Shown here: in pieces, positions 9,117 to 17,587 of the stretch
How the letters are laid out: each line of letters begins with the position of its first letter
Numbering within the stretch: position 1 is the first letter of the stretch
Source of the DNA: Candidatus Aegiribacteria sp. MLS_C
Lineage (GTDB): Bacteria; Fermentibacterota; Fermentibacteria; Fermentibacterales; JCC-6
Length of the DNA: 57,407 nucleotides
Direction of reading: 5' to 3'
Assembly: GCA_002030045.1 (NCBI GenBank)
Contig: LQBI01000006.1
Span: 1-57,407, forward strand
The notes under the pieces: generated by a model
What the model saw: only the letters and a program-made list of their open reading frames with translations
Told to the model about the DNA's origin: nothing
Databases searched by the model: none
Program-made: the position numbers and the translations under genes

Positions 9117-9637
9117 ACAGCCAGTTCTCCTCTCGGTGTTCCATTGGAATGCTCGTCCTTCATGTAATTGAACTCCAGGTCGACCAGCTCCATTGCGATC
9201 GAGGGCACCATGGATCCGATCTCCGCAGAAAGCCTGTCCGTGTAGCAGCCCGGTGGTTCGATCTCTATGCCGTAGACCCTGATTGTTTCGGGGCAGGGGA
9301 GCCCCAGCGCATTTGCGATCTCCGGTATTAGACCGATGGAGAAGTGATGTACGGAAGCCGGATGGAGGGATTCCCGCACGAAGTCCATCTCCATGAGGGT
9401 TCCCGGGGGATGTTCGCCGGTGGTGACGGAGTCCACGACTATAAGGCGCTCGAACCCGGTCACGATGTCCACCAGCCTCACGGGAGACACCGATGCGGTC
9501 ATGACCGTCAGCCCCTCCGTCCTCTCAAGGATCCTGCCGGCCAGTTCCGCCACCGCGCAGCCCACGCCGTCGTCGCCCAGGATCGGGTTTCCCAGGCCCA
9601 GCAGGAGTGTATCGCCATTGACAGTGATCTGGGTCAC
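9113..9637 (-). CDS. Hydrogenase maturation endopeptidase (HycI/HyaD family)
   Basis: 174 residues with the family opening LLLGLGNPILGDDGVGCAV (Glu/Asp nickel ligands in GNPILGDD) and the second metal-ligand region VDSVTTGEHPPG. These proteases sense nickel in the immature large subunit and cut after the His of DPCxxCxxH; the MvhA of this operon has exactly that tail. The start is a GTG with no clear ribosome-binding site. First gene of the nine-gene set; the 37 bases before it show no convincing promoter, so it may be read through from 14235. Confidence 0.88.
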   Translation of the reverse strand: MTQITVNGDTLLLGLGNPILGDDGVGCAVAELAGRILERTEGLTVMTASVSPVRLVDIVTGFERLIVVDSVTTGEHPPGTLMEMDFVRESLHPASVHHFSIGLIPEIANALGLPCPETIRVYGIEIEPPGCYTDRLSAEIGSMVPSIAMELVDLEFNYMKDEHSNGTPRGELAV

Positions 9638-9674
9638 TTACGTTCACGGTCCTGTCAGACCGGCCGGCCTCCCT

Positions 9675-10022
9675 TCATGGTCCCCTGACGGAACCGGTCT
9701 CGATTGCATGATCGAAATAATACCAGAAGAAACGGACCATCTCCTCTTCGGTGAAAGTATCTATAAGCTCGGCGTGAGCGATGGAATCAAGCCTGGCGGA
9801 CAGTTCCGGGGAAGATCCCCTTGCTCTCCAGAGCATTTCCCCGACCTCCCGGCAGTCCGATTCACCGGAGATGGAATCGAAGGCGGTCCGAACGCTGTCG
9901 GGAAGAGCCGCCCGGAAAGTCTCCAGCCTGTCCCTTCTGCCCTCCTCCCTCGTCTCCCCGCCGCAGGCGCCGGCAAGGAGGAGGAAAGATACGAACAGTG
10001 CCCGGGGAGCGGCCAGGTTCAC
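9675..10022 (-). CDS. Small lipoprotein of unknown function
   Basis: 115 residues when started at the GTG overlapping the stop of the PorV-like gene (GTGA). That start gives a signal peptide ending in the lipobox LLAGAC, then a charged stretch (GGETREEGRRDRLE) and a helical mature domain with FTEEEMVRFFWYYF. A longer reading to 10106 would begin inside the neighbour and lose the signal peptide. No family recognised. The overlap suggests it is co-produced with the outer-membrane protein. Confidence 0.6.
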   Translation of the reverse strand: MNLAAPRALFVSFLLLAGACGGETREEGRRDRLETFRAALPDSVRTAFDSISGESDCREVGEMLWRARGSSPELSARLDSIAHAELIDTFTEEEMVRFFWYYFDHAIETGSVRGP

Positions 10023-10927
10023 AGAGCTATGCCGACACTGAACCTGTGGATGTTCCCCAGATCGGCCAGGGGCTTGAAGGCGTAATCGAGGGTGAACCTG
10101 TTCCATCCGGTACCCGCCCCGAAGGCCAGCGCGTCAAGGAATCCGCCACCGGCGTTGTCCGCCGCGTCAAGGTCCCTCAGATTGCCTCCCGCTCTGACGG
10201 CCAGCATCTCCATGGGTTTGTACTCGAGGCCGACGGCGGCGTTGAAATCCCCCTGGAAGGGATAGCTGCCGTCCAGGGCAACAAGCAGCCTGTCGCCCAG
10301 GAAACATGCCGAAGCTCCGGCAGCGATCTCCGTGGGCATCGGGTCGTTCTCACGGTAGAAGGCCTTGGTCTGAATACCCGCGTTCCTGACCACCAGCCCG
10401 AGGGAGATATCCGAAGGCCTGTACCATGCGCCCAGGTCCACGAGGAATGCGGTGCCGTTGTAGGTGTCTATGCTCGAATAGACGAACTTGGCGGTGGTTC
10501 CCGCAGAGAGGTCGGGGCCGAAGCTGTGGACATAGGTTCCCCCGAGGGCAACGCTGTTGGTGCTGAATTCCTCACCGGTGCCCGTGGGTTCGGTCATGGT
10601 GGTCCTTGTGAAGCTGCCGCCGTAGAAGTAGTTGACCGATACTCCGACTATGTCCCCGCCTGAGGGGTTCGCCCAGCCGGCGAAACCTGCCTGCATATCC
10701 ATGAGGTATCCGGTGTAGGTGGAGGTGAACATCTGACCCTGAAGCCCGGCAAGTGTGGCCGGGTTCCAGTACAGGCCCATGGGATCACCCGGTACTGCGG
10801 TGAATGCTCCCCCCATCGCAACCGCCCTGGCTCCCGCAGGGACCTGAAGGAATGCAAAACCGGCTGTCCCGGCCAGCAAGGGTGCGGCGGAAAGAAAGAG
10901 CAGCCCCGCTGCCAAAGTGATTCTCAT
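10019..10927 (-). CDS. PorV/PorQ-like outer-membrane beta-barrel
   Basis: 302 residues with a signal peptide (LLFLSAAPLLAGTAG) followed by GFAFLQVPAGARAVAMGGAF and then MGLYWNPATLAG, the N-terminal signature of the PorV/PorQ family. The rest is alternating amphipathic strands ending in VGIAL, typical of a barrel. In type IX secretion PorV shuttles cargo to the attachment complex; other members are general porin-like proteins. Cargo-type sorting domains do occur in this window (21619-23898, 53759-55999), which supports the assignment to that pathway, but which PorV/Q paralogue this is cannot be told. Confidence 0.7.
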   Translation of the reverse strand: MRITLAAGLLFLSAAPLLAGTAGFAFLQVPAGARAVAMGGAFTAVPGDPMGLYWNPATLAGLQGQMFTSTYTGYLMDMQAGFAGWANPSGGDIVGVSVNYFYGGSFTRTTMTEPTGTGEEFSTNSVALGGTYVHSFGPDLSAGTTAKFVYSSIDTYNGTAFLVDLGAWYRPSDISLGLVVRNAGIQTKAFYRENDPMPTEIAAGASACFLGDRLLVALDGSYPFQGDFNAAVGLEYKPMEMLAVRAGGNLRDLDAADNAGGGFLDALAFGAGTGWNRFTLDYAFKPLADLGNIHRFSVGIAL

Positions 10928-10976
10928 TGCTGATCTCCGTTTCGGTATTCTCGACTATACATATAGACTATTTCCT

Positions 10977-11411
10977 TCAGAAGTTCCGGTCAACCGGCGC
11001 GTATGCCCATACCACCACAGCGCTGTCAGCGGTGGCGCCCCTTATCATGTCCATGGCGCACACTATCAGACGCCGGCCTTCGGCCAGTGCGGTCGAATCC
11101 ACCCTGAGTACAGGCACGTCGTCGGGGAAGGTGTCCTCGAGGAACCAGCCCTCGCCCTCCAGTCTTAGATACAGATCAAGGATATTGTTCCCGCCGAGAC
11201 CCGCGTAGTATCCTCCGGAGCATGTCCCCTCCGGCGGGAAGAGAAGGAGGGTGCAGGGCTCCATAAGCCCAAGTTCCAGCTCGAGCATGGCCGCCATGCT
11301 GTAACCTCTCGACGACAGCCTATCCAGAAAGGCCTCGGACTCGGAGCGGAGGTCCGCCGCCGCGGCTGATGACGCCAGCAGCAGGAGCAGGGCAGAGGAA
11401 AGCCGGCCCAC
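10977..11411 (-). CDS. Small exported protein, function unknown
   Basis: 144 residues. Signal peptide MGRLSSALLLLLASSAAAA, then a compact domain with two cysteines (MEPCTLLLF, GTCSGGYY) and a motif GGNNILDLYLRLEGEG. No family recognised. It starts one base after the second permease gene ends and is followed 49 bases later by the PorV-like gene, so it is in the same transcription unit. The domain could be periplasmic. Confidence 0.55.
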   Translation of the reverse strand: MGRLSSALLLLLASSAAAADLRSESEAFLDRLSSRGYSMAAMLELELGLMEPCTLLLFPPEGTCSGGYYAGLGGNNILDLYLRLEGEGWFLEDTFPDDVPVLRVDSTALAEGRRLIVCAMDMIRGATADSAVVVWAYAPVDRNF

Positions 11412-11412
11412 G

Positions 11413-12201
11413 CTAGTCCTTGATGCCGGACCGGCTGTAGCTTGCCACGATCCGTTTCTGCGCCGCGAGGAAGAGAAGTATGAGCGGGATTGTGGAGAAG
11501 GTGGAGGCTGCCATAAGGAGCTGGTAGTTGCTGGACTGCTCCTGGTTGAAGTAGGAGAGTCCCACCTGAAGCACTCTCAGTTCCTCCGAATGGGTGACCA
11601 CAAGGGGCCACATGAAGCTGTTCCATGAACCTATGATGTTGAAGAGCATCACGGTCACCAGCACAGACTTCGACAGCGGCAGGACCACCTTCCAGAGGTA
11701 TCTCAGCCTTCCGCAACCGTCGAGGATCGCTGCTTCGTAGAGGGTCTTCGGAATGGTCCTGAAATGCTGCCTCAGCAGGAATACGGTGAACACGTTGGCC
11801 GTCCAGGGGACTATGAGGGCCATGTAGGTGTTTATCCAGCCCAGCTTGGAAAGTATCACGTATGAGGGTGCCAGATAGACAGGCTGGGGCACCATCATCG
11901 TGGAGAGGAAAAGGAGGAAGAGGGCGCTCCTTCCCGGGAACTCCATGGTGGCGAAGGCGTAGGCGGCAAGGGAGGACGTTACAAGAACGCCGGCAAGTGT
12001 CAGCACGGTGACTATCAGGGTGTTCAGGAAGTACCGGCCGAAGGGGACCCTGGTCCATGCTTCAATGTAGTTGTCGAAACCGCCCTGCTGCAGGGAGGTG
12101 CTGACCATCCAGAGGAAGGGGAGGAGCATGATGGCTCCACCCAGTATCAGCATGAGGTGCTTCCCGGCGTTGAGAGCGAGGGTCCTTCCATCCAGCGCCA
12201 T
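11413..12201 (-). CDS. Sugar-type ABC transporter permease, MalG/UgpE family
   Basis: 262 residues, about six membrane helices. The start ATG shares one base with the stop of the partner permease (TGATG). The EAA loop that docks on the ATPase is EAAILDGCGRLRYLWKVVLPL, about 90 residues from the C-terminus. Members import sugars, glycerol phosphate or oligosaccharides together with a binding protein and an MsmX-type ATPase. Neither is encoded nearby, so they must be elsewhere or shared. Confidence 0.85.
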   Translation of the reverse strand: MALDGRTLALNAGKHLMLILGGAIMLLPFLWMVSTSLQQGGFDNYIEAWTRVPFGRYFLNTLIVTVLTLAGVLVTSSLAAYAFATMEFPGRSALFLLFLSTMMVPQPVYLAPSYVILSKLGWINTYMALIVPWTANVFTVFLLRQHFRTIPKTLYEAAILDGCGRLRYLWKVVLPLSKSVLVTVMLFNIIGSWNSFMWPLVVTHSEELRVLQVGLSYFNQEQSSNYQLLMAASTFSTIPLILLFLAAQKRIVASYSRSGIKD

Positions 12202-13157
12202 CAGGAGTAATGCACCCTTCCTCCCGCCACCCTCCTCTGAATGATGGTCAGGGTGAGCAGGATGAGGAAAAGGAACACGGATATGGCGCTGGCGTACCCT
12301 ATGTCGAACCTGTCGAAGGCCTTCTGGAACAGGTAGAAGACGATCACGTTGGTGGTCCCCAGGGGACCTCCGCCGGGAGGCGGGGTCATCACATAGACCA
12401 GGGCGAAGGTCTGGAAGGAAACGATGGTGCTCATGATGAGCACGTAGTAGGTGGTGGGGGACAGAAGGGGCCAGGTTATGTGCCTGAAAGTTCCCCACCT
12501 CCCGGCTCCGTCAAGGTTCGCCGCCTCGTAGTAGGTGTCCGGTATGTTCTCCAGTCCGGCAAGGAAGAGAACCGTGTTGTAGCCGGTGCTCTTCCATACG
12601 CTGACTATCATCAGCGATACCAGGGCCAGGCTTGGCCCGGCCAGAATGCCCCTCGGGCGGATGCCCAGGGGGGACAGCATCATCTCGAATATGCCGCGGG
12701 GTTCCCGGAGCCACTGAAGCGGCTCTCCGCCCAGCGCGGTTATGACCTGGTTGACCGGCCCCGCCTCGGGGTTGAAGAGCCATGTCCATACAACTGATAT
12801 TGCCACCGCCGAGGTGACGACGGGAAGGAAGTACAGGGTCCTGTAGAAGCTCCTTCCCGCAAGCTTCCGCCTGAGGAGCATCGCCAGGAAGAGCGGGATG
12901 ATCATGCTGGCGGGGACTACACCGAGGACGAAGTATACCGTGTTCAGGACGCTCTGCCAGAACCTGGCGTCTGACAGCATCCTGCCGTAATTGGCCATTC
13001 CCACGAACCCGTGGAAACCTCCGATGTCGTAATCGGTGAAGGAAGCGGTGAAGGAGCTGAGGATCGGCAGGGTCCTGAACACCAGCACCACCAGCAGTGC
13101 CGGGAGCAGGTACAGGTAGGGAGCGATCCTGTTTCTAATGCTCAAAGCCGTCCCCAT
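12201..13157 (-). CDS. Sugar-type ABC transporter permease, MalF/UgpA family
   Basis: 318 residues from the ATG at 13157; this start puts the cytoplasmic N-terminus right before the first helix (APYLYLLPALLVVLVF). About six to seven membrane helices and the EAA loop EAANLDGAGRWGTFRHITWPLL. A longer reading to 13232 is possible but overlaps the upstream gene more. It forms a heterodimer with the next permease. The 5' end overlaps the HhH/metallo-beta-lactamase gene by 23 bases. Confidence 0.85.
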   Translation of the reverse strand: MGTALSIRNRIAPYLYLLPALLVVLVFRTLPILSSFTASFTDYDIGGFHGFVGMANYGRMLSDARFWQSVLNTVYFVLGVVPASMIIPLFLAMLLRRKLAGRSFYRTLYFLPVVTSAVAISVVWTWLFNPEAGPVNQVITALGGEPLQWLREPRGIFEMMLSPLGIRPRGILAGPSLALVSLMIVSVWKSTGYNTVLFLAGLENIPDTYYEAANLDGAGRWGTFRHITWPLLSPTTYYVLIMSTIVSFQTFALVYVMTPPPGGGPLGTTNVIVFYLFQKAFDRFDIGYASAISVFLFLILLTLTIIQRRVAGGRVHYS

Positions 13158-14235
13158 GTCGATATAACGCCGGTATGGCCGACGAACTGAAAGCCTCACC
13201 GTCAGACTGGACAACAATAGTTCCCTGGACATCAGTCCGCAAGATTCCGCATCCCATCCCGGAGTAGGCTTCTATCGCCGCCGGACTGGGGTGTCCGAAG
13301 GGATTGCCCCGACCGGCGGAGAAGACCGCCAGCTGCGGCGACAGCCTCCTGAGATAGGGTGGGAACAGGGAGGAGGAGCTGCCGTGGTGAGGGACCTTGA
13401 GAACTGTGACCGGTACCGCCGAAGGTGTGAGGACCATCTCCGTGCCGGCCTCGATGTCTCCGGTCAGGAGCACGGAAAACCGCCCGCATTCGATCGTAAG
13501 AAGGGCGGAGTTCTCATTCAGGTCGAGGTTGCTCCCCCGCAGGTCCGAGCCTCCAACCGTCACCAGGACCTCCGGCGAAAGCCTGAAACTGCTTTCCTCC
13601 CTGAGCAGGCCGTAGTCGCAGTCGCACTCCAGGACCGTCTCCAGCAGGTCCTCGTACACCGGCGACGGGAAGGTCATGCCCGGGTCGAGCACCTGGAGCA
13701 CAGTGAAGTTCTCCAGCACCGAGTGGAGACCTCCTATGTGGTCCGCATGGGGATGGGAGAAGGCAAGAACATGGATGGTGTCCACCCCCAGCTCCCTCAG
13801 CCTGAACACAACTGGAGGCTCCAGGGGACCTCCGCCGTCGGGACCTCCGTCGAACAGGAGGGTCATACCTTCAGCGGCACGGACGAGGATGGCGTCGCCC
13901 TGCCCGACATCCAAAAAGAAGACTTCTATCGACGGTGACAGCGCATCCACCTCCGGGAGCCAGTGAGACCTGTCCGGAGCGGGGACCGAGGAGCTGTCTA
14001 TGTAAACGTGCATGGAAAGTGCCTCTATCGTGGAAGGGCCGATGCCGCTTACGAACTCCAGCTCCTCCATATCCATGAAGGGGCCGTATGCGGTACGGTG
14101 GTCGACGATTGCCTCGGCGGTGGCCCGTCCTATCCCGGGGACGGTCTCCAGCAGCCTGGCGTCCGCTGTGTTGAGATCGAAGAGCCTGCTTGAAATAAAA
14201 GAAAACGAAAGTAAAATAGCAAAGAGGCCGTGCAT
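13135..14235 (-). CDS. Exported helix-hairpin-helix plus metallo-beta-lactamase protein (ComEA/ComEC-like fusion)
   Basis: 366 residues. A short hydrophobic N-terminus (LFAILLSFSFISS) is followed by a ComEA-type HhH domain: FDLNTADARLLETVPGIGRATAEAIV and a second hairpin FVSGIGPSTIEAL. From about residue 105 comes a metallo-beta-lactamase domain like the C-terminal part of ComEC: FLDVGQGDA, FSHPHADHIGG (the zinc-binding HxHxDH), LLTGDIE, KVPHHGS. There is no ComEC channel domain, so this looks like a DNA-binding module joined to a nuclease-like module outside the membrane. Role in DNA uptake or nutrient scavenging is inferred. First gene of the block running to 9675. Confidence 0.75.
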   Translation of the reverse strand: MHGLFAILLSFSFISSRLFDLNTADARLLETVPGIGRATAEAIVDHRTAYGPFMDMEELEFVSGIGPSTIEALSMHVYIDSSSVPAPDRSHWLPEVDALSPSIEVFFLDVGQGDAILVRAAEGMTLLFDGGPDGGGPLEPPVVFRLRELGVDTIHVLAFSHPHADHIGGLHSVLENFTVLQVLDPGMTFPSPVYEDLLETVLECDCDYGLLREESSFRLSPEVLVTVGGSDLRGSNLDLNENSALLTIECGRFSVLLTGDIEAGTEMVLTPSAVPVTVLKVPHHGSSSSLFPPYLRRLSPQLAVFSAGRGNPFGHPSPAAIEAYSGMGCGILRTDVQGTIVVQSDGEAFSSSAIPALYRHGDGFEH

Positions 14236-14292
14236 TACTTGACATTCCCCTGTTCGAGGTTAAGCGTAGTCATAACCTGAAAGGGGGTTCTG

Positions 14293-14736
14293 ATGAGGAA
14301 CCTACTTGCGACATCCACATTGGTGCTTCTCCTGTTCGCCGCCTCCGTGGCCGGTGACATCAGGCTCGAGGACAGCAGTTTCTCCACGGTTGGTTACATA
14401 AGGGATAACGGACAGATAGAAAATGCCTCCTTCAAGACGATCGGCTTCATTCGTGAGGACGGCAGGATAGAGGACGATTCCTTCCATACCCTCGGATACA
14501 TCGACGAGGAAGGAAACATCGAGAATGCGGAATACGAGGACATCTACTCCGTGAACGGGAGCGGAAGGCTTACCGACGCCGATTTCAGGAAGGTGGCTGA
14601 GATACAGAGCGACGGGACCGTTGAGAACGCCCGTTTCCAGATCATTCTGTACGCTGACGGGACCCATGACGATATGGTGGAGAGGATAGCTGTCTTCCTG
14701 GCTTTCTTCAGCGATATACTGCGATCCAGCGACTGA
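14293..14736 (+). CDS. Exported protein of five ~20-residue beta repeats
   Basis: 147 residues. Signal peptide (LLATSTLVLLLFAASVAG), then about five repeats of the form xSFxTxGYIxxxGxIENA: SFSTVGYIRDNGQIENA, SFKTIGFIREDGRIEDD, SFHTLGYIDEEGNIENA, YEDIYSVNGSGRLTDA, FRKVAEIQSDGTVENA. The spacing fits a small five-bladed all-beta fold; a '5-fold beta-flower' family described from Bacteroidetes has this look, recalled from memory and not searched. Divergent from the gene at 13135-14235, with a TTGACA at 14239-14244 and a GGGGG ribosome site before the ATG. Confidence 0.6.
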   Translation: MRNLLATSTLVLLLFAASVAGDIRLEDSSFSTVGYIRDNGQIENASFKTIGFIREDGRIEDDSFHTLGYIDEEGNIENAEYEDIYSVNGSGRLTDADFRKVAEIQSDGTVENARFQIILYADGTHDDMVERIAVFLAFFSDILRSSD

Positions 14737-14820
14737 GGAGACTGAGCAGGGGGTTCACTTCAGCAGGGAGCATGCGGCTGCAGCCGGGTGTCATTCGGGC
14801 GGCCCTTCTTCGTTAAGGAC

Positions 14821-16251
14821 CTAGCGCTCCTTGAACTGTTCTCCCTTGCCGCCCAGTCCCCTTACCACCCTGAGGGCCTTCCTTGCGGCGGTCCCCGGAT
14901 GCCGCACCATCTCCGAGGCCCAGTCCCTGATGTTCTCGTAGCTGGTCATCTTCCTCCAGCTCCTGTATCTCTCGATCTTCCTCTTCCAGCTGACTACATC
15001 TTCCAGCGACAGGAAGGGGAGACGCATGTTCATAACCTCGCATGCCCTGTTACGGGCCGGGTCCAGCAGTTCGGGATTGGTGTCGTTGGCCAGGTAGCCG
15101 TTCTCCTTGGCCCAGTCATGGATGTACCTTCCCGGGATCGCGGTGGACAGATAGACGATTATATCGTCGGGCCTGATCTTCTTAAGGTGGTCGTAAGTGG
15201 CTCTCAGGTCGTCCTCGTTCTCCATGGGGAAGCCTATCATGAGGTTCGCCGTGGCCTCCACGCCGAACTCGTGGCACCAGCTGAAGGCTCTCTCCGCCTG
15301 TTCCGGAGTTGTTCCCTTCTGGTAGAAGTCCAGTATCTTCTGGCTGCCGCTCTCCACGCCGAAGGATATGCAGCGGCATCCGCTCTCCGCCATTATTCTG
15401 ACCTTGTCCCTGGTGACGGTGTCTACCCTGCTGTTGCAGTGCCATTCCATTCGCAGACCGTGTTCCCTCAGCAGGTCCCTGAATTCCTCGAACCACCTGG
15501 TCGGATGCATTGTGATTGTATCGTCCTTGAAGTAGACCGGAAGGCAGTCCAGGGACCTGAGCCTGGCGATGCCGACGGCTTCCTCCACCACGTTGCCGGC
15601 GCTCCTGTACCTGATGTTGCCGCCGAAGATCAGGTCGGTGCTGGGTTTGCAGTATATGCACTTGAAGGGACAGCCCCTTGTGGTCACCATGCCGTATTCC
15701 TCCATACCTTCCCTGAGGTACGTGTCGTAGTCGACCACGTCCCTTGCAGGGAAGGGGAGGGAATCGAGGTCGGGGGGGACAGGTCTCCTGGGGTTCTCCT
15801 TTATACTGTCACCGTCCCTGTAGACCAGATTCCGGATCCCGGTGAAATCCCCGCCGGATCCCACCGCGTCGGCCAGCTCCACGATGGACTCCTCCGCCTC
15901 TCCAGTCAGGGCAACGTCGAAGGGGATCTCCTCCAGCGTCCCGGCCGGGAAGATGCTCGGGTAGGCGCCTCCCGCAACGAAGACGGCGTCGGGGAGCAGA
16001 CGCTTCAGATGTTCCGTCACCACGGCGGCGCGATTCATCTTCGCCGCCGCCGATATGGCGACTCCAACCAGCCCTGACCCGGCCGCCCTACCGTCCAGCT
16101 GGTCCAGGCTGCTGCAGAAGGAGTAGTCAAGGTACTCGACCTGGTGCCCCGCGTCCCGCAGAGCGGTTACAAGCTGGAGAAGTCCGATCGGCTCCGCAAG
16201 ACCGTTGTATTCGATCCAGTCCCATCTGGGGTATACGAGGGAGACTTTCAA
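14821..16251 (-). CDS. Radical SAM enzyme with N-terminal cobalamin-binding domain
   Basis: 476 residues. Residues 1-140 form a Rossmann-like B12-binding domain (MKVSLVYPRWDW, VAGGAYPS, TGEAEES). The radical SAM core begins with the cluster motif TRGCPFKCIYC and continues with FKDDTIT, CISFGVESGSQ and NLMIGFPMENEDD. This is the large class of methyltransferases/cyclases acting on lipids, cofactors or cell-wall precursors. The C-terminal ~100 residues are basic and specific. A second enzyme of the same build is at 41104-42519. Substrate unknown. Confidence 0.85.
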   Translation of the reverse strand: MKVSLVYPRWDWIEYNGLAEPIGLLQLVTALRDAGHQVEYLDYSFCSSLDQLDGRAAGSGLVGVAISAAAKMNRAAVVTEHLKRLLPDAVFVAGGAYPSIFPAGTLEEIPFDVALTGEAEESIVELADAVGSGGDFTGIRNLVYRDGDSIKENPRRPVPPDLDSLPFPARDVVDYDTYLREGMEEYGMVTTRGCPFKCIYCKPSTDLIFGGNIRYRSAGNVVEEAVGIARLRSLDCLPVYFKDDTITMHPTRWFEEFRDLLREHGLRMEWHCNSRVDTVTRDKVRIMAESGCRCISFGVESGSQKILDFYQKGTTPEQAERAFSWCHEFGVEATANLMIGFPMENEDDLRATYDHLKKIRPDDIIVYLSTAIPGRYIHDWAKENGYLANDTNPELLDPARNRACEVMNMRLPFLSLEDVVSWKRKIERYRSWRKMTSYENIRDWASEMVRHPGTAARKALRVVRGLGGKGEQFKER

Positions 16252-16367
16252 GGAGGCTTCCTTTCTCGAGTTGCTGCCCCCGGCCCCGGGCCGGTGATGT
16301 CAGGATCATCCGGTAATATAAGAATAAGGCGGTGGGCAGGTTCCCCTGCCGGACACGAGGGGTCCTC

Positions 16368-17432
16368 TCATCCCGAGGTGAGCTTCTTACTTATCGCTTC
16401 GACGGAGCGTCCGGTAGTCCCGTCCCATGACGGGAAGGAGGCGGCGCTTTTCAGGGCTTCCGACGCCAGCCTCATGCGCAGACCACCGTCGGTCAGCATT
16501 CTTCGGACACCCTCTGCTGCGGCTCGCCAGTCGCCGGGCTCCACCAGGATACCGTTCCTCCCGTCCTGAACAAGCCATGGTATGGCTCCCGCCCTGGTTG
16601 TTATAACGGGAAGACCGGATGCCATTGCCTCCGCGATGGCCATTCCGTAGCCCTCCCAGTTCGAGAGGAGCATGAAGGCGTCGGCTTTGCTGTACTCCTC
16701 CATGAGGTCTTCCCTGGAGAGCCTTCCGGCTATGAAGACCCTTGATCCCATTCCGAGTTCCGAGATCAGCCGCTCCACCTCTGCAGAGTAGACTGAGCCC
16801 CTCCTGGGATCGCCCGCTATGGTGAGGGTGGCCGCAGGGATTCCCGATCCGTGCAGGGCCCTCACCATCTCGAGGACCCCCTTCCTGGGTTCGATGCTGC
16901 ATACGCTGAGGATACGGGATGGTGATTCCCTGAACACCGGTTCCAAAACAGGGGTCACGCTCAGCCCCGGAGGGGCAAGGACTATGTCCTCGCGGTTCCT
17001 GCCCATGCTCTCGAGGAAGCCGACGGTATGAGGGCTGTTCGCTATCAGGATACCGGCGCAGGCCACAACCTTCCTCTCGGAATACCGGTACATAAGCCGC
17101 CGCAGCAAAGAGGGCTCCAGGCCGGACCTGAAATGATGGCAGATCAACACGGTGAGCCTGCCCTCTCTGGAGGCCCTTTCCTGGAAGCCCATGGTCAGAG
17201 CGCTGTTCCCAAGGTCCGTCAGCAGCACGTCGAAACTCCCGGCTATCTTTCGGAGCCTGGAGGTTACCGGGAACTTCAGGAGCTTGGCGTGCCTCGGAAG
17301 CGTGTCCAGGTCGAAGCACTCTACCTCGAATCCTTCCGTGCGGAGCCTGAGGGCAAGTCTGTGGTCGTAGAGAACGCCGCCGGTCAGGCTTCGGAGCTCC
17401 CGCTCCCTGTCCAGATGCACGTAACCGGGCAT
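16368..17432 (-). CDS. Glycosyltransferase, GT4 family (GT-B fold)
   Basis: 354 residues from the ATG at 17432, which begins MPGYVHLDRERELRSLTGG. The C-terminal donor-binding domain is clear: ILSVCSIEPRKGV, LTIAGDPRRG, VFIAGRLSREDLMEEYSKADAFMLLS, then the EGYGMAIAEAMASGLPVI nucleotide-sugar motif with Glu. It probably adds a sugar to a cell-surface glycan. The start is uncertain: the frame stays open to 17561, and a residue or two before the chosen ATG (RVF) would fit the first beta strand, so the true start may be slightly upstream. Divergent from lexA. Confidence 0.8.
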   Translation of the reverse strand: MPGYVHLDRERELRSLTGGVLYDHRLALRLRTEGFEVECFDLDTLPRHAKLLKFPVTSRLRKIAGSFDVLLTDLGNSALTMGFQERASREGRLTVLICHHFRSGLEPSLLRRLMYRYSERKVVACAGILIANSPHTVGFLESMGRNREDIVLAPPGLSVTPVLEPVFRESPSRILSVCSIEPRKGVLEMVRALHGSGIPAATLTIAGDPRRGSVYSAEVERLISELGMGSRVFIAGRLSREDLMEEYSKADAFMLLSNWEGYGMAIAEAMASGLPVITTRAGAIPWLVQDGRNGILVEPGDWRAAAEGVRRMLTDGGLRMRLASEALKSAASFPSWDGTTGRSVEAISKKLTSG

Positions 17433-17538
17433 GAATACCCTGTGTTCCAGCCTGTAGTCGATGGGACCCTCCCGGAAAAACGGACGCGGACGGACTTTCC
17501 GCTGCAATATAGTCCATGGTCTGGAACAGGGTAGAGCC

Positions 17539-17587
17539 TTGACATGCCGTCCGGTAAACATATGTATAGAACATCGGGAGGTGTACA
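17539..17587 (+). promoter_or_regulatory. lexA promoter and ribosome-binding site
   Basis: TTGACA at 17539-17544, followed by AT-rich TATGTATAGA at 17561-17570 serving as -10 (spacing is not ideal, 16 or 20 bases depending on the hexamer chosen). An 8-bp palindrome ACATATGT lies at the -10 and could be an operator. A strong ribosome site GGGAGGTG at 17576-17583 fixes the GTG start of lexA. No classic CTGT-N8-ACAG or GAAC-N4-GTTC box was found. Confidence 0.45.

Noticed and set aside
16335-16350. Hairpin GGCAGG-TTCC-CCTGCC after the GT4 gene as terminator
   Set aside because: Stem is only 6 bp and no T-tract follows on the minus strand.
17539-17587. A LexA autoregulatory SOS box upstream of lexA
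   Set aside because: Neither the CTGT-N8-ACAG nor the GAAC-N4-GTTC type is present; the 8-bp ACATATGT palindrome alone is not enough.
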